Shown here in pieces: positions 33,615 to 44,843 of a DNA stretch of 64,000 nt. The notes below the pieces were generated by a model. The model was not told the DNA's origin, made no database searches, and was given only the letters and a program-made list of their open reading frames with translations. How positions within the stretch are numbered: the first letter of the stretch is position 1; each line of letters opens with the position of its first letter. A program made the position numbers and the translations under genes. This stretch comes from Pseudotabrizicola sediminis (GTDB lineage: Bacteria > Pseudomonadota > Alphaproteobacteria > Rhodobacterales > Rhodobacteraceae), in contig NZ_RPEM01000007.1 of the NCBI RefSeq assembly GCF_004745575.1, positions 1 through 64,000 of the forward strand, read 5' to 3'.

Positions 33615-34031
33615 TTAGACGGCTTCGCCCGCCTCTGCAAGGGTCTCTTTCGACTGTTTCGGCTTTGGCGTTCCGGTGCCGCGCACCTTGAGCGTCATCA
33701 TCGCCCGGCCTTCGCGGTCAACCGATTTTGCCACCCGCACCTTGCCGACACCGGGCAGTTTCAGCTCTTGCCCCTTGGCCAGCGCATCACCCAACGCGGT
33801 CAGGGTCGCCTCGACAATTTCCTTCACGCCTTTCTTCTTGCCGCCGGTCGTTTCCGTCACACGGGTGACCAGTTCACGCAGTTTCAACGCGGCGGCGCGC
33901 TCGTCCTTGCTGTCGGCGGGTGTCGGTTCGATGGCCGGGGCCGCGGCAAGAGCCGCAGGCTCTGCCGCAAGCTTTGGCTTCGGCGCAGGGATGCCCTTCG
34001 GACCGGGTTTCGCTGTGGGCTTGCTGGCCAT
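33615..34031 (-). CDS. HU-like DNA-binding protein with extended basic N-terminus
   Basis: Residues about 45-125 form an HU/IHF fold (LRELVTRVTETTGGKKKGVKEIVEATLTALGDALAKGQELKLPGVGKVRVAKSVDREGRAMMTLKVRGTG). The signature arm region lacks the GRNP motif of canonical HU. An Ala/Pro/Lys-rich extension of about 45 residues precedes it, so the protein (138 residues) is longer than the usual 90. It follows lon on the same strand, an order also known for hupB and lon in many bacteria. It probably binds DNA as a nucleoid protein. Confidence 0.85.
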   Translation of the reverse strand: MASKPTAKPGPKGIPAPKPKLAAEPAALAAAPAIEPTPADSKDERAAALKLRELVTRVTETTGGKKKGVKEIVEATLTALGDALAKGQELKLPGVGKVRVAKSVDREGRAMMTLKVRGTGTPKPKQSKETLAEAGEAV

Positions 34032-34158
34032 GGAAAACTCTCCGTCTGACAGATGTTGGGGATGACCTTTTCCGCAGATTAGCCATGTTCACAGGCGGAT
34101 GTCACTGACAAACGCGCGTGTGCCCCAGCGCCGCTGTCAAAACTCTCCCGACAATGAA

Positions 34159-34184
34159 AAAGCGCCCCCGACCGGGGGCGCTTT
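34159..34184 (-). terminator. Terminator of lon
   Basis: AAAGCGCCCCC (34159-34169) and GGGGGCGCTTT (34174-34184) form an 11-bp stem. On the minus strand it is followed by TTTTCATTG, 25 bp beyond the lon stop. Confidence 0.8.
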
Positions 34185-34208
34185 GAGGGTACGGACGTCG
34201 CCAGAGGC

Positions 34209-36617
34209 TTAATGCGCGGTCTGCGACAGCTGGGACAACTCGCCTGCCCGGCGGGCCGCGGCGGCAGCCTCCTCGGCGGCTTCATCCCATTCGATGGGTT
34301 CCGGCTGGCGGACAAGGGCGGCGGCCAGAACTTCGCGGACGTGGCTGACCGGGATGATCTTCAGCCCCTGCTTCACATTGTCCGGAATCTCGGCCAGATC
34401 CTTTTCGTTTTCCTGCGGGATCAGCACGGTCTTGATGCCGCCCCGCAATGCCGCCAGAAGTTTCTCTTTCAAACCACCGATCGGCATCGCATTGCCGCGC
34501 AAGGACACCTCGCCCGTCATTGCGATGTCGCGCCGCACCGGAATGCCGGTCAGCACCGACACGATAGAGGTCACCATCGCAAGGCCCGCCGATGGCCCGT
34601 CCTTCGGGGTCGCCCCATCGGGAACGTGAACGTGAATATCCATCGTTTCGAACTTCGGCGGTTTCACCCCGATTTGCGGACTGATCGAGCGCACGTAGGA
34701 CGCTGCCGCTTCGATGGATTCCTTCATCACATCGCCCAGCTTGCCGGTCGTCTTCATCCGCCCTTTGCCGGGCAGTTTCAGCGCCTCGATGTGCAGCAGA
34801 TCGCCGCCTACCGATGTCCAGGCAAGGCCGGTCACCACGCCGACCTGATCTTCCAACTCGGCCAGACCATAGCGGTGCCGCTGCACGCCCAGATACTCTT
34901 CCACCTTGGCGTCATCGACAGCCACGGACTTGGCCTTGCCCTTCAGGATTTCGGTCACCGCCTTGCGGGCCAGTTTCGCGATTTCCCGCTCAAGGTTCCG
35001 CACCCCGGCTTCGCGGGTGTAGTAGCGGATCACATGGGTCAGCGCCGCGTCGTCGACGCTAAACTCACCCTTTTTCAGACCGTTGGCCGCGATCTGCTTG
35101 GGCAGCAGATGCTGACGCGCAATTTCGCGCTTCTCGTCTTCGGTGTAGCCCGCCAGCGGGATGATCTCCATCCGGTCCAAGAGCGGGCCGGGCATGTTGT
35201 AGCTGTTGGCGGTAGTGATGAACATTACGTTCGACAGGTCGTATTCCACCTCAAGGTAGTGGTCGACGAAGGTGCCGTTCTGTTCCGGGTCCAGAACCTC
35301 GAGCAGGGCAGATGCCGGATCACCCCGGAAATCCTGCCCCATCTTGTCGATCTCATCCAGCAGGATCAACGGGTTGTTGGTCTTGGCCTTTTTCAGGCTT
35401 TGGATGATCTTGCCCGGCATCGACCCGATATAGGTCCGCCGGTGACCGCGGATTTCAGACTCGTCACGCACACCGCCGAGGGAAATGCGGATGAACTCGC
35501 GCCCGGTTGCCTTGGCGACCGACCGGCCCAGCGAGGTTTTGCCCACGCCCGGAGGGCCGACAAGGCACAGGATCGGCCCTTTCAGCTTGGTAGACCGCGC
35601 CTGCACCGCAAGGTATTCGACGATCCGCTCCTTGACCTTGTCCAGACCGTGATGATCGGCGTCCAGCACCTTTTGTGCCGCAGCCAGATCTTTCTTGACG
35701 CGCGACTTCACATCCCATGGAACGCCAAGCAGCCAATCCAGATAATTGCGCACGACAGTCGCCTCGGCGCTCATCGGGCTCATGGATTTGAGCTTCTTGA
35801 CCTCGGCATCGGCCTTTTCGCGGGCCTCTTTCGACAATTTGGTGGCCGCGATGCGGGCTTCCAGCTCGGCGATTTCGTTCTGGCCTTCCTCGCCATCCCC
35901 CAACTCGCGCTGGATCGCCTTCATCTGTTCGTTGAGGTAATATTCGCGCTGCGTCTTTTCCATCTGGGTCTTGACGCGCGTTTTGATCTTTTTCTCGACC
36001 TGCAGCACGCTCATTTCGCCCTGCATGTGGCCGTAGACCTTTTCCAGCCGCTCGGACACGTCCAGCGTTTCCAGCAGCGCCTGCTTCTGGGCCACTTCCA
36101 CCCCCAGATGGCCCGACACAAGGTCGGCCAGCCGCGCGGGTTCGCGCGTTTCAGACACTGCAGACAGCGCCTCTTCGGGGATGTTCTTCTTGATCTTGGC
36201 GTAGCGTTCAAATTCATCCGCCACAGCGCGCAGCATCGCCTCGACGGCCGAGGCATCGCCGGGGGTTTCAGACAGCGGCGCGGCCGACGCTTCAAAGAAG
36301 CTGGGGTTGTCGATGAATTCGGTGATCTTCACCCGCGTCTTGCCCTCGACCAGCACCTTGACCGTGCCATCGGGAAGTTTCAGCAATTGCAGCACATTGG
36401 CCAGAACACCGACGCGGTAGATCCCATCGGTTGAGGGGTCATCGACGGTCGGGTCGATCTGGCTGGACAAAAGGATCTGCTTGTCGTCCTGCATCACCTC
36501 TTCCAGCGCCCGCACGGATTTCTCGCGGCCGACAAACAACGGCACGATCATATGCGGGAACACCACGATATCGCGCAACGGCAGTACCGGGTAGCTGGTC
36601 GAAAATTGCTCGCTCAT
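34209..36617 (-). CDS. lon: ATP-dependent endopeptidase La
   Basis: The 802-residue LonA has an N-terminal substrate domain ([26 protein letters not shown]), coiled coils and an AAA+ module (Walker [40 protein letters not shown]). A C-terminal Ser-Lys protease domain contains [12 protein letters not shown] with the catalytic Ser, and [24 protein letters not shown] with the catalytic Lys. It degrades misfolded and regulatory proteins. A heat-shock-type promoter lies about 80-110 bp upstream of its start, and a strong terminator follows. Confidence 0.98.
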   Translation of the reverse strand: MSEQFSTSYPVLPLRDIVVFPHMIVPLFVGREKSVRALEEVMQDDKQILLSSQIDPTVDDPSTDGIYRVGVLANVLQLLKLPDGTVKVLVEGKTRVKITEFIDNPSFFEASAAPLSETPGDASAVEAMLRAVADEFERYAKIKKNIPEEALSAVSETREPARLADLVSGHLGVEVAQKQALLETLDVSERLEKVYGHMQGEMSVLQVEKKIKTRVKTQMEKTQREYYLNEQMKAIQRELGDGEEGQNEIAELEARIAATKLSKEAREKADAEVKKLKSMSPMSAEATVVRNYLDWLLGVPWDVKSRVKKDLAAAQKVLDADHHGLDKVKERIVEYLAVQARSTKLKGPILCLVGPPGVGKTSLGRSVAKATGREFIRISLGGVRDESEIRGHRRTYIGSMPGKIIQSLKKAKTNNPLILLDEIDKMGQDFRGDPASALLEVLDPEQNGTFVDHYLEVEYDLSNVMFITTANSYNMPGPLLDRMEIIPLAGYTEDEKREIARQHLLPKQIAANGLKKGEFSVDDAALTHVIRYYTREAGVRNLEREIAKLARKAVTEILKGKAKSVAVDDAKVEEYLGVQRHRYGLAELEDQVGVVTGLAWTSVGGDLLHIEALKLPGKGRMKTTGKLGDVMKESIEAAASYVRSISPQIGVKPPKFETMDIHVHVPDGATPKDGPSAGLAMVTSIVSVLTGIPVRRDIAMTGEVSLRGNAMPIGGLKEKLLAALRGGIKTVLIPQENEKDLAEIPDNVKQGLKIIPVSHVREVLAAALVRQPEPIEWDEAAEEAAAAARRAGELSQLSQTAH

Positions 36618-36696
36618 CTTTGGTATCCTTATCTCGGCAGGAAGGTCACGGCCCCGTCCATCGGCAGCATCCCGACCTTCCCCTCTCTGGCTCCTC

Positions 36697-36727
36697 TATC
36701 TGGGGAGTCTGCGGGGGGGTGTCAACC
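36697..36727 (-). promoter_or_regulatory. Candidate RpoH (sigma-32) promoter of lon
   Basis: On the minus strand GGTTGACA (36727-36720) is followed after 14 bp by CCCCAGATA (36705-36697). This resembles the sigma-32 pattern CTTGAAA-N13-17-CCCCATNTA. Location upstream of lon, a classical heat-shock gene, supports it. Confidence 0.6.
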
Positions 36728-36858
36728 AGGGCAGCCAAGTGGCCGGGAAAGGCCAGCCGTTTGGTGTGATGATGCGCCTTGGCGCTTGCGCGGGCAAGGG
36801 ACAATCCCGGACAAATCTGCGCAGTCGGGCGGCCTGTCCGGCCCGGTGCCCTGTCCGG

Positions 36859-37449
36859 TCAGGTGCGGCTGAAGCCGGGCTTCAGGATCAGCTCTCCCAC
36901 ATCCCCCGCCTCTGCCCCGTCCAGAATACCAGCCACCGCCGCGCCGATCCGGGTGATGCAGGGCGGGCAGACCGTGTAGCAGACCAGGGCCGGATGCTGC
37001 ACCCCCGGCAGGGTCGGGTCTTTCCATGATGCACCCGGCGCATGCACCATCCCGCAGACCGAGCATTTCTGGTCGCGGGCGGCCGGGTCATAGCTCCACA
37101 CCTCCATTGGCGGGTTCAGCCGGATCGCATCGCGCAGCTCGTGCACCATGATCACACGGCCGTCTTTCATCGGCTTGATCGTCAACCGGAAGCGGCGCAA
37201 CTCATCCGGGCCATCGCAGCGGTAATCCATTCGCAGGCTGCCCTGGGTGTCAATCACCGCCGCCACCATTTGCTGAACCGTGCCTGCCGTCGCGCTGTCG
37301 GTGATGTAATCGGTCAGCCGGGTTGCCAGCACATCATTGGCAAGGATCGACGTTCCCCCATTGCGCAAGGCAAAATCATCCCAGTCTCCGCCAACCCAGA
37401 GGATGCGAAGCGACGAGTCGACCACGCAGAAACAATGCAGAAATTTCAA
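36859..37449 (-). CDS. Unrecognised protein with PAS-like N-terminus and Cys-rich C-terminus
   Basis: The first 110 residues (VVDSSLRILWVGGDWDDFALRNGG...LRRFRLTIKPMKDGRVIMVHELRDAI) resemble a PAS-like sensor fold by pattern only. The C-terminal part has CSVCGMVHAPG, then CYTVCPPCI, four or five Cys that could bind zinc or a cluster. The open frame starts with TTG at 37449 without an obvious ribosome site; a GTG eight codons later (37425) is an alternative. It stands alone between lon and tgt, in the same direction as both. No known function; a small cytoplasmic sensor is a guess. Confidence 0.65.
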   Translation of the reverse strand: MKFLHCFCVVDSSLRILWVGGDWDDFALRNGGTSILANDVLATRLTDYITDSATAGTVQQMVAAVIDTQGSLRMDYRCDGPDELRRFRLTIKPMKDGRVIMVHELRDAIRLNPPMEVWSYDPAARDQKCSVCGMVHAPGASWKDPTLPGVQHPALVCYTVCPPCITRIGAAVAGILDGAEAGDVGELILKPGFSRT

Positions 37450-37606
37450 GCCACTTGTCCGTATTTGCAGGGTGCTGCGCCGTCACATTAGCAGCGCGCT
37501 GCAAAAAATGCGCGTGGAAGTTTACAGTTTGCTCAATTTTTGCATGCCGTCGTATGCGGATGCCACAGGTCCGGCCCCGTGCCCCGCCTTGCCGATGTCA
37601 GGACGG

Positions 37607-38890
<1,284 letters not shown>

Positions 38891-38941
38891 TTAAGTGATC
38901 TGGACCGCCCGGATGACCGGGCCTCTTTGGGGGATTTCACA

Positions 38942-39529
38942 ATGCGCCGTTTCGCCGCCACCTTGCTTTTTGCCTGCGCCCTGCCTGCCTTTGGCCTACC
39001 CGCTTTCGCAACCGAAAGCGCCTTCCCAGAGGACAAGGCCCGCGCCTTCACGACAGAAGCGCTTAACACCTGGGCCGCCGACCCGGAGCTGATCTCTGCC
39101 GTACTGGCGCAGAACCTGCGCCACGCCGCGCTGACGCAGGCCGATATCGACGCGCTGGATCAGGCGTGGATGTCAGAACTCGGAAAATCCGTGCAACCCA
39201 CCATCAGCAGTGTTCTGACCACCCCTGCCTCAGACCTGCTGCGCAATCAGATCGAAGCGGCCGGCGGCCAAATCAGTGAAGTGTTCGTGATGGATTCGCT
39301 TGGCCTCAATGTCGCAGCGGCCGCTGCCACCTCGGACTACTGGCAGGGGGATGAGGCGAAGTTTCAGGAAACCTATCCCAATGGCCCCGGTGCAATCCAC
39401 ATCAGCGAGGTTGAGTTCGACGAAAGCAGCCAAGCCTATCAGGTTCAGGTGTCGTTTACCCTGACAGACCCTGCCGATGGCAGTGTCATCGGCGCGGTCA
39501 CGGTCGCCCTGAATGCAGAACAGTTCTGA
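38942..39529 (+). CDS. Periplasmic protein, probable partner of the adjacent chemoreceptor
   Basis: The 195-residue product has a signal peptide (MRRFAATLLFACALPAFGLPAFA). Its domain contains VFVMDSLGLNVAAAAATSDYWQGDEAKFQETYPNG and VSFTLTDPADGSVIGAVTVALNAEQF, which looks like a PDC/Cache-type sensing fold. GGGGGA precedes the ATG. The chemoreceptor starts 51 bp downstream, so the two are probably co-transcribed, and this protein may present ligands to the receptor. That partnership is inference. Confidence 0.75.
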   Translation: MRRFAATLLFACALPAFGLPAFATESAFPEDKARAFTTEALNTWAADPELISAVLAQNLRHAALTQADIDALDQAWMSELGKSVQPTISSVLTTPASDLLRNQIEAAGGQISEVFVMDSLGLNVAAAAATSDYWQGDEAKFQETYPNGPGAIHISEVEFDESSQAYQVQVSFTLTDPADGSVIGAVTVALNAEQF

Positions 39530-39580
39530 CCTCAACGTCTCTGACATCTTCTCCAGCTGTCGCATCCAAGGATTGTCCCG

Positions 39581-42214
39581 ATGCCCATGACCCTTTCTTC
39601 CCTGTTCCAACTGCGGTCCATCTTCCTCAAGGCGACCGTAATCACCGCGCTCACTGTGGCTGTCGTCGTTGCAAGCTCGATCTTTGGCAGCAACGTCGAC
39701 AAAAAGGCGATGCTGCATGCCGCATTGCGGGAAATGGCGGGAATGGTCACCAATATGTCCGGGCACAGTGCTGGCGGGGCCTTGCGGTTCAACAAGCCCG
39801 AAGCGGCAAACGTGATCGAACAGGAATTGTTCGATCTGACCGGCGAAGATCTGACAGAGATTTTGACGTTGCGCCTAGATGGCACTGTGTTTTCCCAGGC
39901 CCGCCGTCCGGGTGCAACAGCCACGGATGATGCGCCTGTGCGGCTTGGCAATGACCTGCTGGCCAAAGTTACCGCTTGGGTTGCGCAAAACCGTCAACCA
40001 GGCCACGACGAAGAACTGCTGTACAGCGAAGACGGCCTGATGGCGGCCCATCCGGTCTATTTCGGTGCCGAATCGCAGATCGTTGGCGTGATCGTCACGC
40101 GCTGGTCCGATGAACGGATCTCGGCAGAGGTTGCGGCGACAACTCGGCAGAGCCTGGTGACGGGCGCGGGTATTTTTGCGGTGATGCTGTTTGTGGCTGC
40201 CCTTCTGTTCCGCCGGTTCATCTCAAGCCCGCTGCGCAACCTGAATGAGGCGGTCAGCAAAGTGGCCGCCGGAGATTATGCAGTTGAAGTGCCGGGCCGA
40301 ACCGCGCACGATGAGATCGGCGACATCGCCCGGGCGCTCGAAGGCTTTCGCTCCGATCTCGCCGCCTCGCTGGAGGTGACACGCGTCGGCATGTTCAAGG
40401 GCTCCGGCTTTGAAGGGGCCTCAGCCGCGCTCACGATTACCGACACGGATTTCCGCATCCTGTTTGCCAACGCCGCAGCGCAAACCCTGATGACCAGTCA
40501 TTTCTCGGCGGGTCAGGGCGCGGCCACGCCGCTGACCGGACGCCCCGCCACCAGCCTTGATCCGGCCCTCGCCAACCTGTCCGGCCGCGGCGGCGCAGGT
40601 CTGCCGCAAGCCATCGGCTTCTCACGCGGAAGCGATATGTTTGCCGTCTCAATGGCCGCCATCCGCGACACTGACGGCGTGCTTACCGGCTATGTTCTTG
40701 AATGGCGCATGACCACGCAAGACCGCCGCAATGCCGCTGTCCTCTCGGCGATCGACGCGGGGCAACTGCGCGCTGAATTGTCAAAGTCCGGCCAGATCGA
40801 ATCTGCGAATGACCGCTTTGCCGCCTTGCTTGGGCATTCTGCCGCAACGATCGCCGGACGCGACTGCCGCAGCCAGCTGACACTCGAAGAGCCTGCGTCC
40901 GGCGATCTGTGGGGGCGGCTCAGATCGGGCGATCCGGTCGACGGGCTGATCCGTCTGAGCTTGCCAAACGGTGACGCTGCCTTGCTTGATGCGCGCATCA
41001 CCCCGGTCAAAGACGACAAGGATGCGGTGCAATCCTATCTTCTGCTCGCAACCGATGTCACCCGGCAGCAAGCCGATCAGCGCGAGGCCGAGGCACGTCG
41101 GCGCGACATGGAGGCGGCACAGAGCAAAGTCGTCGATTCGCTTCGCGCAGCACTGGCGCAACTGTCGAACGGCGACCTGACCGCCACCCTGGGCGAGACG
41201 TTCGACACCCGATATGAAGGTCTGCGCTCCGATTTCAACGAAGCGACAGAGCGGTTGCGGGCGGCGATGTCGGATGTCGTTGACAGCTCGGCCGCCATCC
41301 GCGGCGAAGTGGGCGACATCAGCAGCGCCGCCGACAATCTCAGCCGCCGCACCGAACAACAGGCCGCCACGCTGGAGCAGACCTCTGCCGCGCTTGACCA
41401 GATGACAACCTCGGTCAAATCCACCGCCGAAGTCGCCCGCAACGCCAATTCACGGGTGGAAGAGGCCAAGCAGAATGCCGAAACCTCGGGCCGGGTTGTG
41501 CGCGAGGCTGTGTCGGCCATGGGCGAAATCGAACAAAGCTCGTCCAAGATTTCTCGCATCACCTCTGTGATCGACGAAATCGCCTTCCAGACCAACCTGC
41601 TGGCGCTGAACGCCGGGGTCGAGGCCGCCCGCGCGGGCGAGGCCGGGCGTGGCTTTGCCGTCGTCGCCTCGGAAGTGCGCGATCTGGCGCAGCGCTCGTC
41701 CGAGGCCGCGCGCGAAATCGCCGGGCTGATCACCGCCTCTTCCGATCAGGTCAAACGCGGCGTCAGCCTTGTGGCAGAGGCCGGCCGCAGCCTGACCGGC
41801 ATCCAATCCGCGGTAGGGGAGGTGCACAGCCTGGTGTCAGAGATTGCAAGTTCGGCCAAGGAACAATCCAACGGCATCACCGAGTTGAACACCGCCGTCA
41901 AACATCTGGACCAGGTGACCCAGCAAAATGCCGCAATGTTCGAGGAAACCTCTGCGGCATCGCAATCGCTGAACCGGGCAGCCGGTGCACTGGCCGAAAC
42001 CACCGCGCGCTTTACCCTGAACAGCGGCACCCGGCGCGACGCGTCCTCTGGTCCGATGGCCAGCCGAACCGCGCAGTCTTGGGGCCCGCCCAAAGCAGAC
42101 AGCAAGCCTGCCCCAGGCACCTTTCAGTCTTCACGCACGCCCCCCGCCCGGTCCTCATCCCGCGCCGCACAGACCGCAACCGCCGCAGACCGCGACAGCT
42201 GGGAAGATTTCTGA
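39581..42214 (+). CDS. Methyl-accepting chemotaxis protein
   Basis: This transmembrane chemoreceptor of 877 residues has a first helix near residues 14-38, a periplasmic sensor and a second helix near 190-215. HAMP follows ([27 protein letters not shown]), then one or two PAS-like domains (about 275-510) and the MCP signalling domain with hairpin tip [52 protein letters not shown]. The C-terminus DSWEDF fits the CheR/CheB tether pattern xWxxF, at the end of a Pro/Ser-rich linker. It therefore should recruit adaptation enzymes. Its ligand is unknown. Confidence 0.96.
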   Translation: MPMTLSSLFQLRSIFLKATVITALTVAVVVASSIFGSNVDKKAMLHAALREMAGMVTNMSGHSAGGALRFNKPEAANVIEQELFDLTGEDLTEILTLRLDGTVFSQARRPGATATDDAPVRLGNDLLAKVTAWVAQNRQPGHDEELLYSEDGLMAAHPVYFGAESQIVGVIVTRWSDERISAEVAATTRQSLVTGAGIFAVMLFVAALLFRRFISSPLRNLNEAVSKVAAGDYAVEVPGRTAHDEIGDIARALEGFRSDLAASLEVTRVGMFKGSGFEGASAALTITDTDFRILFANAAAQTLMTSHFSAGQGAATPLTGRPATSLDPALANLSGRGGAGLPQAIGFSRGSDMFAVSMAAIRDTDGVLTGYVLEWRMTTQDRRNAAVLSAIDAGQLRAELSKSGQIESANDRFAALLGHSAATIAGRDCRSQLTLEEPASGDLWGRLRSGDPVDGLIRLSLPNGDAALLDARITPVKDDKDAVQSYLLLATDVTRQQADQREAEARRRDMEAAQSKVVDSLRAALAQLSNGDLTATLGETFDTRYEGLRSDFNEATERLRAAMSDVVDSSAAIRGEVGDISSAADNLSRRTEQQAATLEQTSAALDQMTTSVKSTAEVARNANSRVEEAKQNAETSGRVVREAVSAMGEIEQSSSKISRITSVIDEIAFQTNLLALNAGVEAARAGEAGRGFAVVASEVRDLAQRSSEAAREIAGLITASSDQVKRGVSLVAEAGRSLTGIQSAVGEVHSLVSEIASSAKEQSNGITELNTAVKHLDQVTQQNAAMFEETSAASQSLNRAAGALAETTARFTLNSGTRRDASSGPMASRTAQSWGPPKADSKPAPGTFQSSRTPPARSSSRAAQTATAADRDSWEDF

Positions 42215-42243
42215 TCCCGAACGAAATCTGATCCCAAATAAAA

Positions 42244-42272
42244 ATGCCGGATCCGACCATCGGATCCGGCAT
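42244..42272 (-). terminator. Terminator of efp
   Basis: ATGCCGGATCCGA (42244-42256) pairs with TCGGATCCGGCAT (42260-42272) around CCA. On the minus strand a TTTTTATTT tract follows the stem. It lies downstream of efp and between it and the convergent chemoreceptor. Confidence 0.85.
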
Positions 42273-42329
42273 CTTGCATCCTGTCAGCGCAAAGACAGCT
42301 ACGCCGGGATCAGACCGCGCAAAACAGGG

Positions 42330-42893
42330 TCAGTCCTTGGCACGTCCCACATAAGAATAATCGTCGGTGTTGATCTCGATCCGCGTGCCGGTACCAATAT
42401 GCGGCGGCACCATCACCCGCAGCCCGTTCGAGCAGATCGCCGGCTTGTAGGACGATGACGCCGTCTGCCCCTTCACCACCGGTTCGGTTTCTGTAATCTC
42501 GACGATCACGCGCTGGGGCAGTTCAATGGCAATCGCGACGCCTTCATAGGTCCGAAGATAGACCTTGATGCCTTCGTTCAGAAACACCTTGTCATCGCCC
42601 ACCACATCCGGCGTCACTGCGATCTGCTCATAAGTGGTAGGCTCCATGAAGTGATAGCCTTCGCCATCTTCATACAGAAAATCATATTCCCGCTCGTCCA
42701 CCGTGGCCTTTTCGACCATCTCGGTGGTGCGCCAGCGCTCGGCCACCTTCACCCCGTCCGAAATCCGGCGCATATCGACACTGGTGGTGGGCGTGCCCTT
42801 GCCGGGATGGAAGTTTTCAGCTTTCAGAACGGCATAGAGCTTGCCATCCATTTCAACAACATTGCCCTTGCGCAGCGAGGATGCGATGACTTT
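42330..42893 (-). CDS. efp: Elongation factor P
   Basis: The 187-residue three-domain protein starts [19 protein letters not shown] with GTG at 42893. Lys33 sits in [15 protein letters not shown], equivalent to the modified Lys34 of E. coli. The C-terminus [19 protein letters not shown] is canonical. EF-P relieves ribosome stalling at polyproline. It is divergent from epmA, which beta-lysylates that residue. Confidence 0.97.
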   Translation of the reverse strand, partial: KVIASSLRKGNVVEMDGKLYAVLKAENFHPGKGTPTTSVDMRRISDGVKVAERWRTTEMVEKATVDEREYDFLYEDGEGYHFMEPTTYEQIAVTPDVVGDDKVFLNEGIKVYLRTYEGVAIAIELPQRVIVEITETEPVVKGQTASSSYKPAICSNGLRVMVPPHIGTGTRIEINTDDYSYVGRAKD

Positions 42894-43021
42894 CACGGTC
42901 AGGTTTTCCTTGTGGTTTGAAAGGCCGAAGGATAGCCCCGGCACCGATTGTCTGCGCGCCTACCGCATCTGACGGCGAATTTCAACGCAGGCCGCGCAAA
43001 AAGACCGCAGGAAGGGTTCGC

Positions 43022-44062
43022 ATGTCCGGTTCAGACACCTGGTGGTCCGCCACACGCCACGCCGACCGCCGCCCGCTGCTGCTGGCGCGCAACCGAATTC
43101 AGGCGCGGATCCGCAACCATCTGGCGGAGGACGGTTTTACCGAGGTCGACCCCGCCGCGCTGCAAACCAGCCCCGGCAATGAAACGCATCTGCACGCCTT
43201 TGGCACTGACGCCATCGGCAACGATGGCCAATCACGGCGCATGTATCTGCACACCAGTCCCGAATTCGCGATGAAAAAGCTGCTCGCGGCGGGCGAGACG
43301 CAGATCCATGCCTTTGCCCATGTCTGGCGCAACCGCGAACGTGGCGCGCGGCACAGCCCGGAGTTCACCATGCTGGAATGGTACCGGGTCGGACAGGATT
43401 ACAGCACCTTGATGCAGGATTGCGCGGCCTTTTTGCGGCTCGCGGCACAGGCGGCGGGTGCCAACCACTTGCGCTTTCGCGAGGCGACCTGCGACCCCAT
43501 GCTTGAACCGGAACGGGTATCGGTGGCCGATGCGATGCGACGCCACGCCTCGGTCGACCTGCTGGCCACGCTGGCCCATGATGGCAGTGCCGACCGCGAA
43601 TCCCTTGCCCGTCAGGCAGCAGCCATCCACCTGCGCGTTGCCCCCGATGACACCTGGTCCGACATCTTCAGCCGCATCCTGTCCGACCGGGTCGAGCCGC
43701 ATCTGGGCCATGGCCGGCCCACCCTGCTCGACCGCTATCCGGTGGTCGAGGCCGCGCTTGCCCGCCCCTGCGCCGATGACCCGCGCGAGGCAGAACGGTT
43801 CGAATTGTATGCCTGCGGGGTCGAACTCGCCAATGGCTTTGGCGAGCTGACCGACGCGACCGAACAACGCCGCCGCTTTGCCGCCGAGATGGAGGAAAAG
43901 GCGCGGATCTATGGCGAGCGTTATCCGCTGGACGAAGATTTCCTTGCGGCCCTCGCCCATATGCCGCCTGCCAGCGGCTGCGCCCTGGGGTTTGACCGGC
44001 TGGTGATGCTGGCGACCGGAGCCCCACGCATCGACGATGTGCTTTGGGTGCCAGTGGGTTAG
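43022..44062 (+). CDS. epmA: EF-P beta-lysine ligase
   Basis: The 346-residue protein is a class II lysyl-tRNA synthetase catalytic domain without the anticodon-binding domain. Motif 2 is HVWRNRERGARHSPEFTMLEWYR, and motif 3 is ASGCALGFDRLVMLATGAPRIDDVLWVP. These mark EpmA/GenX (PoxA), which attaches beta-lysine to EF-P. CAGGAAGG precedes the ATG at 43022. The stop is 7 bp from the convergent regulator stop. Confidence 0.95.
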   Translation: MSGSDTWWSATRHADRRPLLLARNRIQARIRNHLAEDGFTEVDPAALQTSPGNETHLHAFGTDAIGNDGQSRRMYLHTSPEFAMKKLLAAGETQIHAFAHVWRNRERGARHSPEFTMLEWYRVGQDYSTLMQDCAAFLRLAAQAAGANHLRFREATCDPMLEPERVSVADAMRRHASVDLLATLAHDGSADRESLARQAAAIHLRVAPDDTWSDIFSRILSDRVEPHLGHGRPTLLDRYPVVEAALARPCADDPREAERFELYACGVELANGFGELTDATEQRRRFAAEMEEKARIYGERYPLDEDFLAALAHMPPASGCALGFDRLVMLATGAPRIDDVLWVPVG

Positions 44063-44069
44063 CACCGCC

Positions 44070-44717
44070 TCAGATCACGCCAATCCCGCGCAGGATGACC
44101 GTCTTTGCCGTCTCGGTCGCGTCACGCCATTGCGCATCACTCAGCGGCTCGCCGCCGTTCAGCGTCTCGATCTGATGACCGAAATCAGCATAATGCTGCG
44201 TCATCGCCCAGAGCATGTACAATAGATGGCGCGGATCGACCGGGGCCATCTTGCCCTCATCCACCCAGGCCTGGATCACCGCCATCCGCCCCGCCGTCCA
44301 GTCGCGCAAGGTCGTTTCCAGATAATCCTGTATCACCGGCGCGCCATGCATCACCTCGGATGCCCAGACCTTTGACCCGAACGGATGACGGCGCGAGATC
44401 GCCATCTTGGCCTCGATATAGCCGCCGATCCCTTCGACCGGGCCGGGGGCATCGTCAAAAGTGTCGGCGGCATGCAACCAGATTTCAAAGATGTTGCGCA
44501 CCACCTGCCGGTAGAGCGCCTCCTTGGTGGGAAAGTAGTAATGCAGATTGGCCTTGGGCAGCCCCGCCATATCGGCGATCAACTGCATGGTCGCCCCGCC
44601 ATAGCCAGCCTCGGCAAACACCTTTTCTGCCGCATCCAAAATCACACGCTCATTTTCGCGCCGGATTTCGGTGCGTCTGCCCTTCTGGATGCGTGAAACT
44701 TGTGCGTTCTGTGTCAT
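44070..44717 (-). CDS. rutR: TetR-family regulator, RutR-like (copy 2)
   Basis: The 215-residue product has a TetR helix-turn-helix (ILDAAEKVFAEAGYGGATMQLIADMAGLPKANLHYYFPTKEALYRQV) and the RutR-type ligand domain with ASEVMHGAPVIQDYL and LYMLWAMTQHYADFGHQI. The same positions are shared with copy 1 at 15245. It is divergent from the amidohydrolase and dihydropyrimidinase genes, with two RutR-type dyads between. It is therefore the likely uracil-responsive regulator of pyrimidine degradation. Confidence 0.9.
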   Translation of the reverse strand: MTQNAQVSRIQKGRRTEIRRENERVILDAAEKVFAEAGYGGATMQLIADMAGLPKANLHYYFPTKEALYRQVVRNIFEIWLHAADTFDDAPGPVEGIGGYIEAKMAISRRHPFGSKVWASEVMHGAPVIQDYLETTLRDWTAGRMAVIQAWVDEGKMAPVDPRHLLYMLWAMTQHYADFGHQIETLNGGEPLSDAQWRDATETAKTVILRGIGVI

Positions 44718-44736
44718 CAGCCTGTTGGAAATTATG

Positions 44737-44752
44737 TTGACCGGATGGTCAG
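44737..44752. promoter_or_regulatory. RutR-type operator, locus 2 site A
   Basis: TTGACCGGATGGTCAG has the arms TTGACC/GGTCAG around 4 bases and sits 20 bp before the RutR-like start on the minus strand. It matches the operator at 15991 and the known RutR consensus. Confidence 0.75.
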
Positions 44753-44770
44753 GTTGTGGTGCGCTTGGTC

Positions 44771-44786
44771 CTGACCATACGGTCAG
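44771..44786. promoter_or_regulatory. RutR-type operator, locus 2 site B
   Basis: CTGACCATACGGTCAG is a dyad with six-base perfect arms. It lies 58 bp before the amidohydrolase start and 34 bp from site A (start to start), so the two sites could control the two divergent promoters. Confidence 0.75.
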
Positions 44787-44843
44787 GAAATGAGTCGCCG
44801 CAAGAGGGGCAAAGACCCTTTGGCAAACAGGGAGAGCCAGCTG

